Source: Apoderus coryli
Taxonomy: Eukaryota > Arthropoda > Insecta > Coleoptera > Attelabidae
Assembly: GCA_911728435.2 (NCBI GenBank)
Contig: OU452216.1
Coordinates: 985,981-1,049,980, forward strand
Direction: 5' to 3'
Length of the DNA stretch: 64,000 bases
How positions within the stretch are numbered: position 1 is the first letter of the stretch; every line of letters starts with the position of its first letter. Both the position numbers and the translations under genes were made by a program. The notes below the pieces were generated by a model that was not told the origin of the DNA, did no database searches, and saw only the letters and a program-made list of their open reading frames with translations. This document shows positions 19,188-28,777 of the stretch, piece by piece.

Positions 19188-22010
19188 TTAAGTTTCATTA
19201 AGGTGTTTTATTATCTGTAATTTAAAGTTCCTGTATCTAGTTCCGAAGATATCGCAAACTTGTTGGAGTTGGTTGTAATTTCTAACCATCATGTTGATAG
19301 GGGACTTAGATTGGTAATTTGTTCTTGGTGTAATTTGTTGAAATGTTTGATGGTTTTTGAGGCGTGTTTTCCTTAATGGAACAGCTAACTTGACATTGAC
19401 TAGAGATCGACAGTCGTATGCCAGATTATTTACAATTTTGTAAAGGTACAAAATACTTGACAATGTTCTTCTATTATTCAAGGAAATTTGTTCATAATAT
19501 TTTAAATTTAATCTGTAGTTAGATATGTGTTCCCTGTTCATTAGGAAGTCAGCTAATCGGAAAAATTTTTTTTGAACTCGCTCAATCATTATTGCATATT
19601 TAGTATACATTGGTGACCATACAATGCAGCAATATTCTAGTTTCGAGCGTATATTTGCGTTGTAGAGAATAGAGAGGGTTTTTTTGTTTTTAAAAGTTTT
19701 TGAATTTCGGATGATAAATCCTAGGTTCCTGTAGCATTGATTGGTTATATGCATAATATGTTCTGAAAATGAAAGTTTAGAATCAAATATAACTCCTAGG
19801 TCTTTTACAGATGTTACATTTTGGAGAGGCACTCTATTCAAATTATATTGGCAATCTATTTTTCGTCTTGAATATGTGTAGGACATGCTTTTACATTTAT
19901 CCACATTAAAGAGAAGTAGGTTTTCTTTGGACCATCTATAGATATTATCCAAATCTGCCTGAAGGGCAACGGCATCAAGGTGGTTACGTATAATTCTAAA
20001 TAGTTTAAGATCGTCAGCAAACAATGAACATTCACTAAATCTTATAACATGTGTTATATCGTCAATGAACATTAGAAATAGAATGGGTCCTAGTGCGCTT
20101 CCTTGTGGTACGCCCGACTTTGCAATAAATGGTTCCGAATTACAACCCAGAATTGAAACGTATTGTGGTCTGTTTGTTAGATATGATTTCAAAAATTTAC
20201 TGAGTTTGACAGATACTGAGAAATTCTTTAGTTTTTGAATTAGAATATTGTGATTTACTTTATCAAACGCTTTAGCAAAGTCTGTGTAGATAGCGTCCAC
20301 TTGGTCACCTTTTGCGAGAACGTCCGTTGTGAAGTTTACAAAGTCAGTTAAGTTGCCTGTTGTTGATCTATTTAAACGGAAACCATGTTGAGCATCACTT
20401 AGTCGATTTTTAAGGTGATAATTTAGTTTTTTACATATTACCATTTCAAATATTGTGGCTATGTTAGATAGTATAGCTATTGGTCTATAATTAGTAACAT
20501 CAGCTCTGTTGCCATTTTTATATATTGGTGTTATTTTCGATATTTTGAGGGAATGAGGAAAAATTTGATTTTTTAGAGAAAGATTGAAGATTATTGAAAG
20601 TGGTTCTGATAGTATATCCTTGCAACCTTTCAAAACAAATCTAGGTATAAGATCATGACCAAGAGATTTTTTATTTTTTAATTGTGAAATAGCCAATATT
20701 ACATCATTTTCTGTAATCGAATTTATATTAAAATATGATTCGTGGTTTGTCATATTCTGATGCTGCTCAGGTTGTTCTGAATCTACATAAACACTCTGAA
20801 AGTAGGTAGCGAAAGCTGTGGAGATCTCATGCATTCCAAAATATTGATTGTTTTCAGAAAACATTTGTATTGGTAAGTCTGTGCAGTTTTTTTTCTTTGA
20901 TTTAATAAAATTCCAAAATTTGGTAGGACATTCTTGTATTGACCGTTCGAAACTAGAAGTGTACTCAGAGTATGCTTTCTTAATATCTTTTTTTATTTTG
21001 GATCTTAAAGATTTGAATGTTTCTAGACATTGAGATAGTTTAGTTTTTTTGTATAGTTTTAAATTTCTTTCCTTTGACCTAATATCATTTTTTATCTCCG
21101 GAGTAAACCAAGGGGGATATTTCCTTTTTTTGTATTTTAATAAGGGAATACATTTGTTAAATGTGGCGTATATTTTCTCGTAAAATACCCCTAATGCCTT
21201 GTTTGCATCTGTATGTACGTTAAGAAATTCCCAATTCTCATGTTTTAGGTAGTTGTACAGTTCAAAATAATTGGCTTTCTTGAAATTATAGCAAGGTGTT
21301 CCATTTGGCTGACAGTAGGTAATATTTCTGTTTACTAAAAGTTCAATATTTAATGCTGGATGGTATTCATCTTCAGAAATAAAGGGGTCTAAGTGCTTGT
21401 TTACGATAACTTCAGAGCCAGAGATAACTAAGTCTAGAATTGAGTTTCTATTATTAGTAACGTTATTTAACTGATTTGCTTGAATCAAATTAAAAAAATT
21501 TGTAAGTCTATTGTTTACAGCTATGTTCGAGGAATTTATGTTAAAATCTCCTATGATAATATAGTTACTCTTAGTGTTATTAAGTCTTAGTTCTAGAAAA
21601 TCAAAAAACTCTTCATAATGGATAATATTAGTTGCAGGGGGTACATAAACTACAAATATTTCTAGAGAGTCGGGGTGAAGATTAATTTTTACACTGACTA
21701 CTTCAGTACAAGTATTTGGTGAGATAACATTGATATTAACTGCATGCAACTTTTTATTAACCGCACATAATACTCCACCTCCTCTGGATTTTCCTGTTGC
21801 TATTTGATTTCGGTCAGTTCGGAAAACTTCAAAGTTTTCGTTGAAGAGTTCACTATCGTATATGCCGTCGTGTAACCATGTTTCTGTTAGTGTTATTATG
21901 TCGTGGTTTGAGCCTGCTACATTTGTGTACAAGTCTGAGGTTTTCGTTCTTAGGCCTCTAACGTTTTGATAATAAATGCTTATATGGTTCTTACCTATTT
22001 TGTTAGCCAT
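19188..22010 (-). CDS. LINE ORF2: endonuclease-reverse transcriptase
   Basis: A 940-codon intact frame. The N-terminal ~230 residues are an AP-like endonuclease: YYQNVRGLRTK (13-23), the catalytic LTETWLH (41-47), SRGGGVLCAV and IIGDFNIN. The usual SDH is replaced by the DEYHPAL variant. The RT domain follows at about 440-740, with NKKSLGHDLIP, NYRPIAILSN, YTDFAKAFDKVNHNIL, SGVPQGSALGPILFLMFIDDI and the catalytic LFADDLKLF at about 663-671. The C-terminal region has SKLEYCCIVWSP and VQKKFFRLADF. The protein would nick target DNA and copy the element RNA onto it. The start ATG overlaps the ORF1 stop, which suggests termination-reinitiation. Length and motif order are normal for the CR1/Jockey superfamily. 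Confidence 0.93.
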   Translation of the reverse strand: MANKIGKNHISIYYQNVRGLRTKTSDLYTNVAGSNHDIITLTETWLHDGIYDSELFNENFEVFRTDRNQIATGKSRGGGVLCAVNKKLHAVNINVISPNTCTEVVSVKINLHPDSLEIFVVYVPPATNIIHYEEFFDFLELRLNNTKSNYIIIGDFNINSSNIAVNNRLTNFFNLIQANQLNNVTNNRNSILDLVISGSEVIVNKHLDPFISEDEYHPALNIELLVNRNITYCQPNGTPCYNFKKANYFELYNYLKHENWEFLNVHTDANKALGVFYEKIYATFNKCIPLLKYKKRKYPPWFTPEIKNDIRSKERNLKLYKKTKLSQCLETFKSLRSKIKKDIKKAYSEYTSSFERSIQECPTKFWNFIKSKKKNCTDLPIQMFSENNQYFGMHEISTAFATYFQSVYVDSEQPEQHQNMTNHESYFNINSITENDVILAISQLKNKKSLGHDLIPRFVLKGCKDILSEPLSIIFNLSLKNQIFPHSLKISKITPIYKNGNRADVTNYRPIAILSNIATIFEMVICKKLNYHLKNRLSDAQHGFRLNRSTTGNLTDFVNFTTDVLAKGDQVDAIYTDFAKAFDKVNHNILIQKLKNFSVSVKLSKFLKSYLTNRPQYVSILGCNSEPFIAKSGVPQGSALGPILFLMFIDDITHVIRFSECSLFADDLKLFRIIRNHLDAVALQADLDNIYRWSKENLLLFNVDKCKSMSYTYSRRKIDCQYNLNRVPLQNVTSVKDLGVIFDSKLSFSEHIMHITNQCYRNLGFIIRNSKTFKNKKTLSILYNANIRSKLEYCCIVWSPMYTKYAIMIERVQKKFFRLADFLMNREHISNYRLNLKYYEQISLNNRRTLSSILYLYKIVNNLAYDCRSLVNVKLAVPLRKTRLKNHQTFQQITPRTNYQSKSPINMMVRNYNQLQQVCDIFGTRYRNFKLQIIKHLNET

Positions 22011-23590
22011 TGTAGTTTATGTGGTGCCGATGTTGCTCTATTTTTCTAAGATATACTGGGCATGCAGGATCAGTTGCGCGGTGGCAACGATTTTGGAGTC
22101 TTAGTTTTCTGCAATTGGGACAGTCTAGATTTTCTTTATTGGGACACTTTTCAGCAGCATGACTTTCGCCACAGTAGTAACAAGTTTGTTCATTGGTGCA
22201 ATATTTACTTACATGACCATATTGGCAACAATTATAGCAAAGAGCTACAGTACAATGTTCTTTCACATAGAGTTTTGTGAGGTCGAAATATAAGTTTTCC
22301 GTTTTAACAAAAAACTTGAACACTTCTGGATTTGCTTGAAAAATCCAGTTTTCGCGGAAGGGATTGCGACATTTCTTTTTGGTTATAAGTTTTAATTTTG
22401 AAAATAAAGTTGTTCCATAGGTGTTCGAGATAATTTCATTTTGATTTATAAGTTCGTTGATAAAGTTTTCTAATGTGAAGCCAATTTCAATTCCAGTGAT
22501 AATAAACATGGGGTCTAGGTTAGTTATTTCTTTTGTTACAATTTCTTTATTATTTTGGAGAATGTTCGATAGTTTTTTGTGTTGATCGGTATTATGCGAT
22601 TCTAATATAACACCACCACTTTTCAACTGCCTTACACTTTTTAGGGCTCCATTTATATCATGAATACTTATATTTTGTTTGATTTTCCCCAGGACGTTTT
22701 TCGAATTTTCTTCATTTGGTATTCTAACAATAGTTTCGTGCTTGGTCTGAGTAGGGGGTGTTTTCCATGTTGGGGTCGAATATTGGTTTGTTTTCTCTAT
22801 AACTTGGAGCACATTTTTTGGTTTCTTTGCTTGTTCCGCGTACGTTCTTTTTGTAGAGTAATTCCCCTTTGTTTCAGCTGAATTCTCATTCTCTAAAATT
22901 CGTAAATGATCAACCATTTTTGTCAGATTTTTTGTTATATTATAAACAGCATTTTGAATGGTTAGCTTTATTTGTGCACTGAGTATTACATCAGTTCCAT
23001 CACTATTTTGTAAGTTTGCTACGTGCATTATGTCGTCTAGTGCTGATAACACGTTATTCATCCTATTGCTATTTTGATTTTCGGCTGGATTTTGGGATTC
23101 AATATTGGATTCTTTACTAGTCTCACAATCTTCTGATTTGTCGCAGTGTTTCTTCGCTTCTCTTTGTAGCTCGGGTGTTAACTCTGATCTAGGTCTTTTC
23201 TTATAGTCTGTTTGTGGTGGTGACCGCTGTAGTGAAGTGCGAGGTGTAAAAATCCCTGTTGTTGTAGAACCAAACGGAATTATAATATTTTCCACATTAT
23301 TTTTGTCACACTGTATATTAATATCATCTGGTTGTCGTTTATTTATTGTTGTTATCAGTTAGGGTTTTGTCGGTCAAGTTTTTTGTTAACGTACCCATTT
23401 CTTCAATAGAATAAGGATATATTTGTTTTTCGTTTTTTGATGTAATTTCACTATTAGTTAACTCAGTGTTTTCATTATCAGATGCACCGTCACTACTTCC
23501 ACTCATGGTGAAATTTTCGAAATTTTTGGTTTTGTTTATACCAGTAAAAATTGACTTTAAAGAAGGTACGAACGATTTGTGCTTAGCCAC
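22003..23590 (-). CDS. LINE ORF1: gag-like nucleic-acid-binding protein (one frame break)
   Basis: The main frame (23295 down to 22003) encodes a hydrophilic N-terminal part, a coiled-coil-like stretch (ITKNLTKMVDHLRILENEN), a central fold and C-terminal knuckles: CYNCCQYGHVSKYC (CCHC), CYYCGESHAAEKC and CPNCRKLRLQNRCHRATDPACPVYL. This is the Jockey/CR1 ORF1 pattern. There is no ATG at the start of this frame. The upstream frame from ATG 23590 (to 23339) has compatible composition and ends in a different phase about 45 bp upstream of the point where the main frame begins. I infer one ancestral ORF with a single frameshift near 23340. The product would coat element RNA. Confidence 0.8.
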
Positions 23591-23939
23591 ACATAAATAA
23601 ATTTATTGCTATGAACATACAAATTAATACAACACCACTACCATACATACATACTTATTATAAGGTACCACACCAAACAAAACTAATATAATATTATACA
23701 AGTCACAATAAGAAAAAATAGTATGTAATGTGAAAAAGTGATACAATTAAAAGGAAAATATCTAAATTGAAATAGTACGCACTCTGAAAAAGTAATAATA
23801 AATTAAAAACGTTAACTAGCAAATGTACACTTATAAAAAACCCACCAAACCAAATAATCCATGTACGTAACAATTTAAATGATATATGTAGGTATATTAT
23901 TAAATAAATATCAGGAAAGTGTTACCAAATTTATTCTTT

Positions 23940-24584
23940 CTAACTGATTATTCTGAATCGTTCTAGCAGCCTGAATAATACTCCTGCCATTAACTGGGAA
24001 ACAATAGTGTGTTGCTCTGCATTTGATAATCTTTTTGATCTTAAGTCGTCGCTGTGTCCCCCATGTGTTTCAGCAAGTTTTACTTGTACAGAACCTGTTA
24101 AAAAATTAATATAAACCTATAGCAGTAAAATTACATTAATTTGTTACCATCTGTTGCTACATTGACGGAAATTCGTGATGGGCACATTCCACCAATACGA
24201 ATAGAACCTCCAGTCTTTATGCTACGTTTTGTACATGAACTTACAAAAGCTAAAAGCAGGATTTCCACAAACACCCGTATTATTAAGTAGATAGATAAAT
24301 GCCCAACCTCTAGAATCGCTTCTATTGCAGTTATATAATATAATTTCTTCTCGGCAAGCATAGTCCACTTCTCTGTTTTCCTGTTGTCTCCAAGCTGTAA
24401 AATCTTCAAAAGCTCTAAAATGTAAAACGGATTGTTTAATATCTATCTCATGAATGCTGTTGAAATGAGTAATCAAAGTATTATGTATGGAAAACTTCTC
24501 TCTGTTTGTACATATAGGGCATATGCAGTGGTTTAGGATAAGAGTTCCAATCTCAACATAGATGTACTTACCTACCGAATCCAT
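23940..24584 (-). CDS. C2H2 + FLYWCH/FAR1-like protein fragment, 3 exons (copy 2)
   Basis: Three minus-strand exons join in phase. Exon a is 24584-24308: ATG, then CPICTNREKFSIHNTLITH..H, DFTAWRQQENREVDYACREE and LYNCNRSDSR. Exon b is 24249-24148: SSCTKRSIKTGGSIRIGG, then CPSRISV. Exon c is 24094-23940: GSVQVKLAETHGGHSDDLRS, RLSNAEQHTIVSQLMAGVLF, ending at a TAG, or at a GTTAGA donor just before it. Introns are only 58 and 53 bp with GT..AG ends. The layout (C2H2 finger, zinc-binding FLYWCH/FAR1-like fold, then the H.GH..L...RLS motif) matches the N-terminus of insect MULE/FAR1-like proteins. No transposase core follows because the LINE at 18953-23700 sits there. It may be a truncated MULE gene or a small host DNA-binding gene. 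Confidence 0.65.
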
Positions 24585-24602
24585 TTTCTTAACTACAAAC
24601 GC

Positions 24603-24680
24603 AGAATAAGGAACCGTAGCGTAGCTTCCTTATTCTAAGCTATAACCACAGCTAATATTAGCTGTGCTATAACTATAACG
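24603..24680. repeat. Two adjacent short hairpins
   Basis: AGAATAAGGAA / TTCCTTATTCT at 24604-24637 and CACAGCTAATATTAGCTGTG at about 24650-24669 are perfect inverted repeats set side by side, immediately upstream of the copy 2 start codon. A related hairpin, CATAGAAT..ATTCTATG, occurs at about 53082-53121. Confidence 0.7.
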
Positions 24681-24900
24681 AACGGTAGAACCCAAGTTTA
24701 TCCAATATAAATATAGACTTTGCTAGAATTAAACACAAAATATTAAATAACAAAGAATGCATATCTACACAACAATGGAATTTCTGTTTAAAAGAAAACA
24801 AACTCGACACAGATAGAATATTAGCAATGAAAATTGCTCTTTTAAACAGAATAAACAATAATATGATTGGTATATGAGGAAAATTGAGCATAAATTTGCA

Positions 24901-25490
24901 ATAGTATATTGTGCAACGAACATGAAATGACATATATTTCCTACGAGTATGATCGTTTGTAGCATGAGCCGCAGGCAAGTGCTGCAAATCATACGAGTAG
25001 GAAATGGTCATTTCATGTGAGTTTCAAACTATACTTTTTCTACGACTGTTTTAATGCTTTTGAATAAATTTAACATAATTTTTAGGAAAATATTTGTTTT
25101 TCGAAACTTGTTAGCTTATAAGCCTAAATACGATAAATTAGAAGTATTAAATTGACTAGGTGGTGTTCAACTATATTCACTATCACTGTTTATGTGTTTT
25201 GAAATTAGCGAAATACTTAATTATAATTATTATTAATTTTAAATACCAAAACTGTCAATTTGGTGTTTGTATTTTCGGCGTTGCTATGGTGATTTTTCAT
25301 GCCCGCCGCTACTTTTGTCATTACCAGGAAATTTTAACCGTGCGTAATAATATTTCCCACTAGTTGCTAGGTAACTAGTGGGAAATATTATTACGCACGG
25401 GTAAATGATAAACAGCATTACAATGTACTACATTTTCAAATCATGATTGAACATATAATAAAGGCATTTAAAGACAGTCGTAGAAAAAAT
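24901..25490 (+). repeat. Dispersed repeat R1, copy A, with perfect hairpin
   Basis: A ~590-bp non-coding repeat whose reverse complement lies at 37929-38510 at roughly 90% identity. It contains an imperfect palindrome (ACATGAAATGACATATATTT paired with sequence near 25000-25020) and a perfect 28-bp-arm hairpin at 25338-25400. The words TTTTTCTACGACTGT (25036) and ACAGTCGTAGAAAAA (25474) form an inverted pair and may be the termini of a shorter MITE-like unit. No coding frame is present. Confidence 0.85.
25338..25400. repeat. Perfect 28-bp-arm hairpin, loop 7
   Basis: The arm begins CCGTGCGTAATAATATTTCC and ends CACTAGTT. The opposite arm is its exact complement, and the loop is GCTAGGT. The same 63 bp occurs unchanged in the inverted copy at 38019-38081. 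Confidence 0.95.
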
Positions 25491-25584
25491 TATTTTCAAT
25501 GTTTGTTTTTTTTTTTTTTTTGGTATTGGGCCAAACGAAAATAATATCAGGTGAATTGCCCGCATCCCGCATGCGCATGATATA

Positions 25585-25690
25585 CAGATTTTGATTGGCT
25601 CGGCACGTTGGCATTTTAATGTATGCTGGTGTTTAGCATTCAGTATTTGATAATTTGGTCAATATGGTATGCACCTACCATCGATGTATT
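25585..25690. repeat. LTR-like fragment related to 15.4 and 17.1 kb
   Basis: TTGGCTCGGCACGTTGGCAT and TTTAGCATTCAGTA..TTTGGT..TATGGTAT.CACCTA match words at 18480-18550 and 15500-15542. This looks like a piece of the same Gypsy-type LTR family. Confidence 0.5.
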
Positions 25691-25924
25691 AACTCTAAGA
25701 GAGAGATATCACATTTCATTCATAAATTATAGTTTGTTTGGGCGCAGACAATAACAGACAACTACATGGGAGGAAGCGAGGAAAAACATCGGACTTTCTT
25801 GTCACTCCGGATGTTTCTCCCACCGTTGCGGCAACGTCGCTGTTTTGATTTTAACAAGATGCTACATGGAAATATTAATACCAGTGGCGTATCCCATAAT
25901 AATGCTTTTACATTATATTTATTT

Positions 25925-26215
25925 AATTTATATAAAAAAAAGTTATATTTTCACTTTCTAGAAGTGAAAATAGCTTCTGTACATTAAACAAGAATCTAGA
26001 TAGATTTCATTTTTGTTATGTATTTCGGAGGACCCAAATTTTGTGTAAATTGTTATATTTCAACGTTACACGTAGGTATTTAAGTTAAAAACTACGTATT
26101 GTGTGTCCTCAATACATAATAAAATTAAAATCTATCTAGATTCTTGTTGAATGTACAGAAGCCTATTTTCACTCCTAGAGAATTAAAATATAACTTTTTT
26201 TGTCAGCTTCTCTTG
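25925..26215. repeat. Foldback element with ~105-bp arms
   Basis: Left arm 25930-26030 and right arm 26105-26210 are inverted copies. Shared words are AAAGTTATATTTT, GTGAAAATAG, CTTCTGTACATT and CAAGAATCTAGATAGATTT. About 75 bp separates the arms. There is no coding capacity. Confidence 0.8.
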
Positions 26216-26279
26216 TAGACTTCATTTCGATGATAAATTTAATGGTAGAGACACATAAGAAAACATAAAATGTAAGAGT

Positions 26280-26345
26280 TCTAACCAATCAGAATGAAGG
26301 CATGTAAAAAAATGCCGTACTTCATTCTGATTGGTTAGAATTCTT
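26280..26345. repeat. Hairpin with ~25-bp arms
   Basis: TTCTAACCAATCAGAATGAA..GGCAT pairs with ATGCC..TTCATTCTGATTGGTTAGAA around a short A-rich loop. Confidence 0.85.
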
Positions 26346-26574
26346 AAGCCTTATTCCTTAAATTTTGATTGTTGTTATATGTCTTTATCAGCAGCTACGT
26401 GTCTTTTTGGATTACAATCCGAATTAATAAAATAAACAATATTAAGATCAAACGTTTTTATTACTTAAATTACAGCACATATTTACGTAACCTATTGAAA
26501 ATTAAGAAAATAATTAAATAATACAGTTAGTATTAGGAAAAAATAGAACAGCTAGCTCAGAGCTTTTTGTCTGT

Positions 26575-26820
26575 AGCAACATATCCTAACCTTTCACTTT
26601 ACTGAAGTTTTACGTGTCGCTCGCGAAAGTCCAAGTTACTTTTAAAGTAGTCGTTACTTTAAGTAATGGTTATTTTGAAGTTGTAGTTACTTTAAGGGGT
26701 AAAAACTAGTTCCTCCTGAAGTAGACGTTATCCTTTATAAGTAACTAGTAACTCTGCAAATGTACAAGTTACTTTTGAAATGTATTCAAGTTACAGTTAC
26801 TTTTTCGTTCTGAGCATGTC
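26575..26820. repeat. Degenerate array of AGTTACTTT-like words
   Basis: AAGTTACTTT, CGTTACTTTAAG, AGTTACTTTAAG, AAGTAACTAGTAACT, AAGTTACTTTTGAA and CAGTTACTTTTTCG recur at short irregular spacing, mostly on one strand. No gene is here. Confidence 0.7.
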
Positions 26821-26829
26821 AGCTTCTTC

Positions 26830-27779
26830 AGAGCAACGTTGATAAACTGAACGCATCTATTATGGAGAACCTAACTGGTAATATTTTGAAAATGGAAAAA
26901 CGCATTGGCAATAACAGGACTACCTAACCAGATTAAGAAATCTGTCCGTCTGTGCCGCCTGAGTCTTGGCATAATAATAATAATAATTGGCCAGTACTGG
27001 GTATAAAGCATACAAATTGGCAAGTCAAAAAATATAACCGACTACTTTACATTTACATAGGTAATTAAACAAAAATAAATCTAAACAATACAAGTGTATA
27101 AATAAAATACAAAAAGAGGTATAATATAAAAGACAAGAAATACACATAATTACAATATAGAGTAATAAGACAAACGCACACACTGGTTGAAATACTTATC
27201 GCAGATCGCAGCCTACAGAGCAAGTCATGACACGTTAGAGCAAGCCACAACCCCAGATAAACTTTATCTGGGACACAACATACTCCTGTAACGTGTAGAA
27301 ACACTTCTTGATCTAGGTATGAACTAGGTATGATTCTGACAGTTTATCGTTCCTTTTTCAACAAAAATAGAAGTGAGGTGAGAAGCAGGTGGGTATGTCA
27401 AGTCAGTTCTGCTGACCTAAGGTGTAGAAGAAAAACGTATAATTTAAAGCAGCCTTACTCATGTTTTTTGGAGAGACTTCACTAACTGTTGAGTCACAGC
27501 TGAAAAAAAAAGGAGAAATAAATGAGCTTGATTTGTACTACATAAAGAAATAGTTAATCAGATATTCAAATATCTTGTTTCCTCTAAGACTTTACTTTAC
27601 AATTACGCCGAGAGCGTTATTTTTTAATTAATATGTGCCGTGACAGCGACGGACTTTTTACGACAATCCCCGATTGTCTTTATTGATGTATGTATGTAGA
27701 ACTCGAACATTTGGTCCTAAGTAAAGGATCAGGAACAATTTTTCTATTTAAGAAAATTTCACATATTTTCAAGAAAAGA
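26830..27779. other. AT-rich stretch, nothing recognised
   Basis: No gene, RNA or clear element boundary is seen. A GTATAATAATAATAATAATT-like simple repeat lies near 26970-26985. Confidence 0.4.
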
Positions 27780-27930
27780 TCACAGTCTACGTCTTCTAAA
27801 CATTAAACTGGACAACATTTTTCGATCATGGATCAGAAATCATACCAACATTGTTATGATTTTGAAATATTACTGATCGATGATCGAAAAGCTTATACAG
27901 ATTAATGTTTAGAAGACATAGACTCTGATT
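27780..27930. repeat. Palindrome with nested inner hairpin
   Basis: AGTCTACGTCTTCTAAACAT at 27784-27803 is inverted at 27902-27925 (ATGTTTAGAAGACATAGACT). Inside, TTTTCGATCATGGATCAG pairs with CTGATCGATGATCGAAAA. Confidence 0.8.
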
Positions 27931-28464
27931 TTTTCTTAAAAAGGAAAAATGGTATTGATCCTTTACCAAATAATGGTCGAGTTCTTCTGCTGTCAACTAT
28001 TAAATTTTTCCGGTAACTTCTTAAACCATAATCGTTATTTTTGTTTGTTTGTTTCGCTAACCTGTTGCGGGTAATCTTGCAAATATATAGAAAATGTGGA
28101 AGATTTATCTTGTTTCTAATGATACTATCACGGTACATCTCGTGAAAAAATGCAGGTGATTTCTTCCACATCCTTGACCCATATCATCCGATGATATAAG
28201 GTATGCCATTCACAGTCCATATTACGAATGCAATTTTTAAAACTCATTCTTCTTGTGGGCTTCAAAACTGTGAAACTCACTATCCAAAGAAGATTATCCT
28301 GAACGATATACCGTCCAGCTTTTTGAAAGCTTTATTTCTTCTTCACATAATATTTTCTTTTAATCGCAGAGTCACTGTGAATTCTCCTCGCAAAATACTC
28401 AAAACTTATTTCTATCTTTTATTGTAACTCAAATCGTTCGTCGCAATACGTATATGAATAAAAC
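27902..28464. other. Unrecognised stretch upstream of Copia
   Basis: A minus-strand frame at 27902-28171 (MYRDSIIRNKINLPHFLYIC and GLRSYRKNLIVDSRR) has a protein-like look and could be a decayed exon. It matches no family I can name, and upstream frames have stops. I leave it uncalled. Confidence 0.3.
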
Positions 28465-28677
28465 TGTTGTTATGATCAAACCATTATTTAAAATTCTCGC
28501 CATACTATCCTGTTTCATTATGTGTGGCAACACTGTAATATTAGTTTTGTATTTCTTTGAATAAAGTTTAGTTTGTGTAGATTACTCAAGATGAAAACAT
28601 CGTGTTTCTTTTATTTGAACCCTTTAATTTTCTTGTGCTTATTACATTAACCACTACTCTGCCAGTTAACTTTAATA
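28465..28677 (+). repeat. Copia 5' LTR
   Basis: Starts TGTTGTTATGATCAAACC and ends AACTTTAATA. It contains GAATAAAG near 28559, a likely poly(A) signal. It matches the 3' LTR except at four positions. Confidence 0.93.
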
Positions 28678-28697
28678 GGTTATGGAAGCCCAGAACG
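28678..28697 (+). promoter_or_regulatory. Copia primer binding site
   Basis: GGTTATGGAAGCCCAGAAC directly follows the LTR. Copia-group elements prime from an internal part of initiator tRNA-Met with a GGTTATGGGCCC-like site, and this matches that pattern with a few differences. The tRNA match is by memory of the family, not computed. Confidence 0.55.
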
Positions 28698-28777
28698 AAT
28701 GTTAATGAGTATAAGGAAATAGTAGAAAGGCGTAAAAGTTAACGAGTGTGTGTTTTTTTCAAGTTCGCGAGTGCACA

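Larger units (their letters stand above)
18953..23700 (-). mobile_element. Nearly intact CR1/Jockey-superfamily LINE
   Basis: The minus strand carries ORF1 (22003-23590, one frame break) and ORF2 (19188-22010, intact), then a ~230-bp 3' untranslated region and a tail of AAATAAAT repeats (18953-18984). The 3' UTR contains a GTTAA microsatellite (19028-19056). ORF1 stop and ORF2 start overlap in ATGGCTAA. The 5' limit is uncertain, somewhere past 23590. The element lies directly next to the C2H2/FLYWCH block that ends at 23940. No target duplication was identified. Confidence 0.85.
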
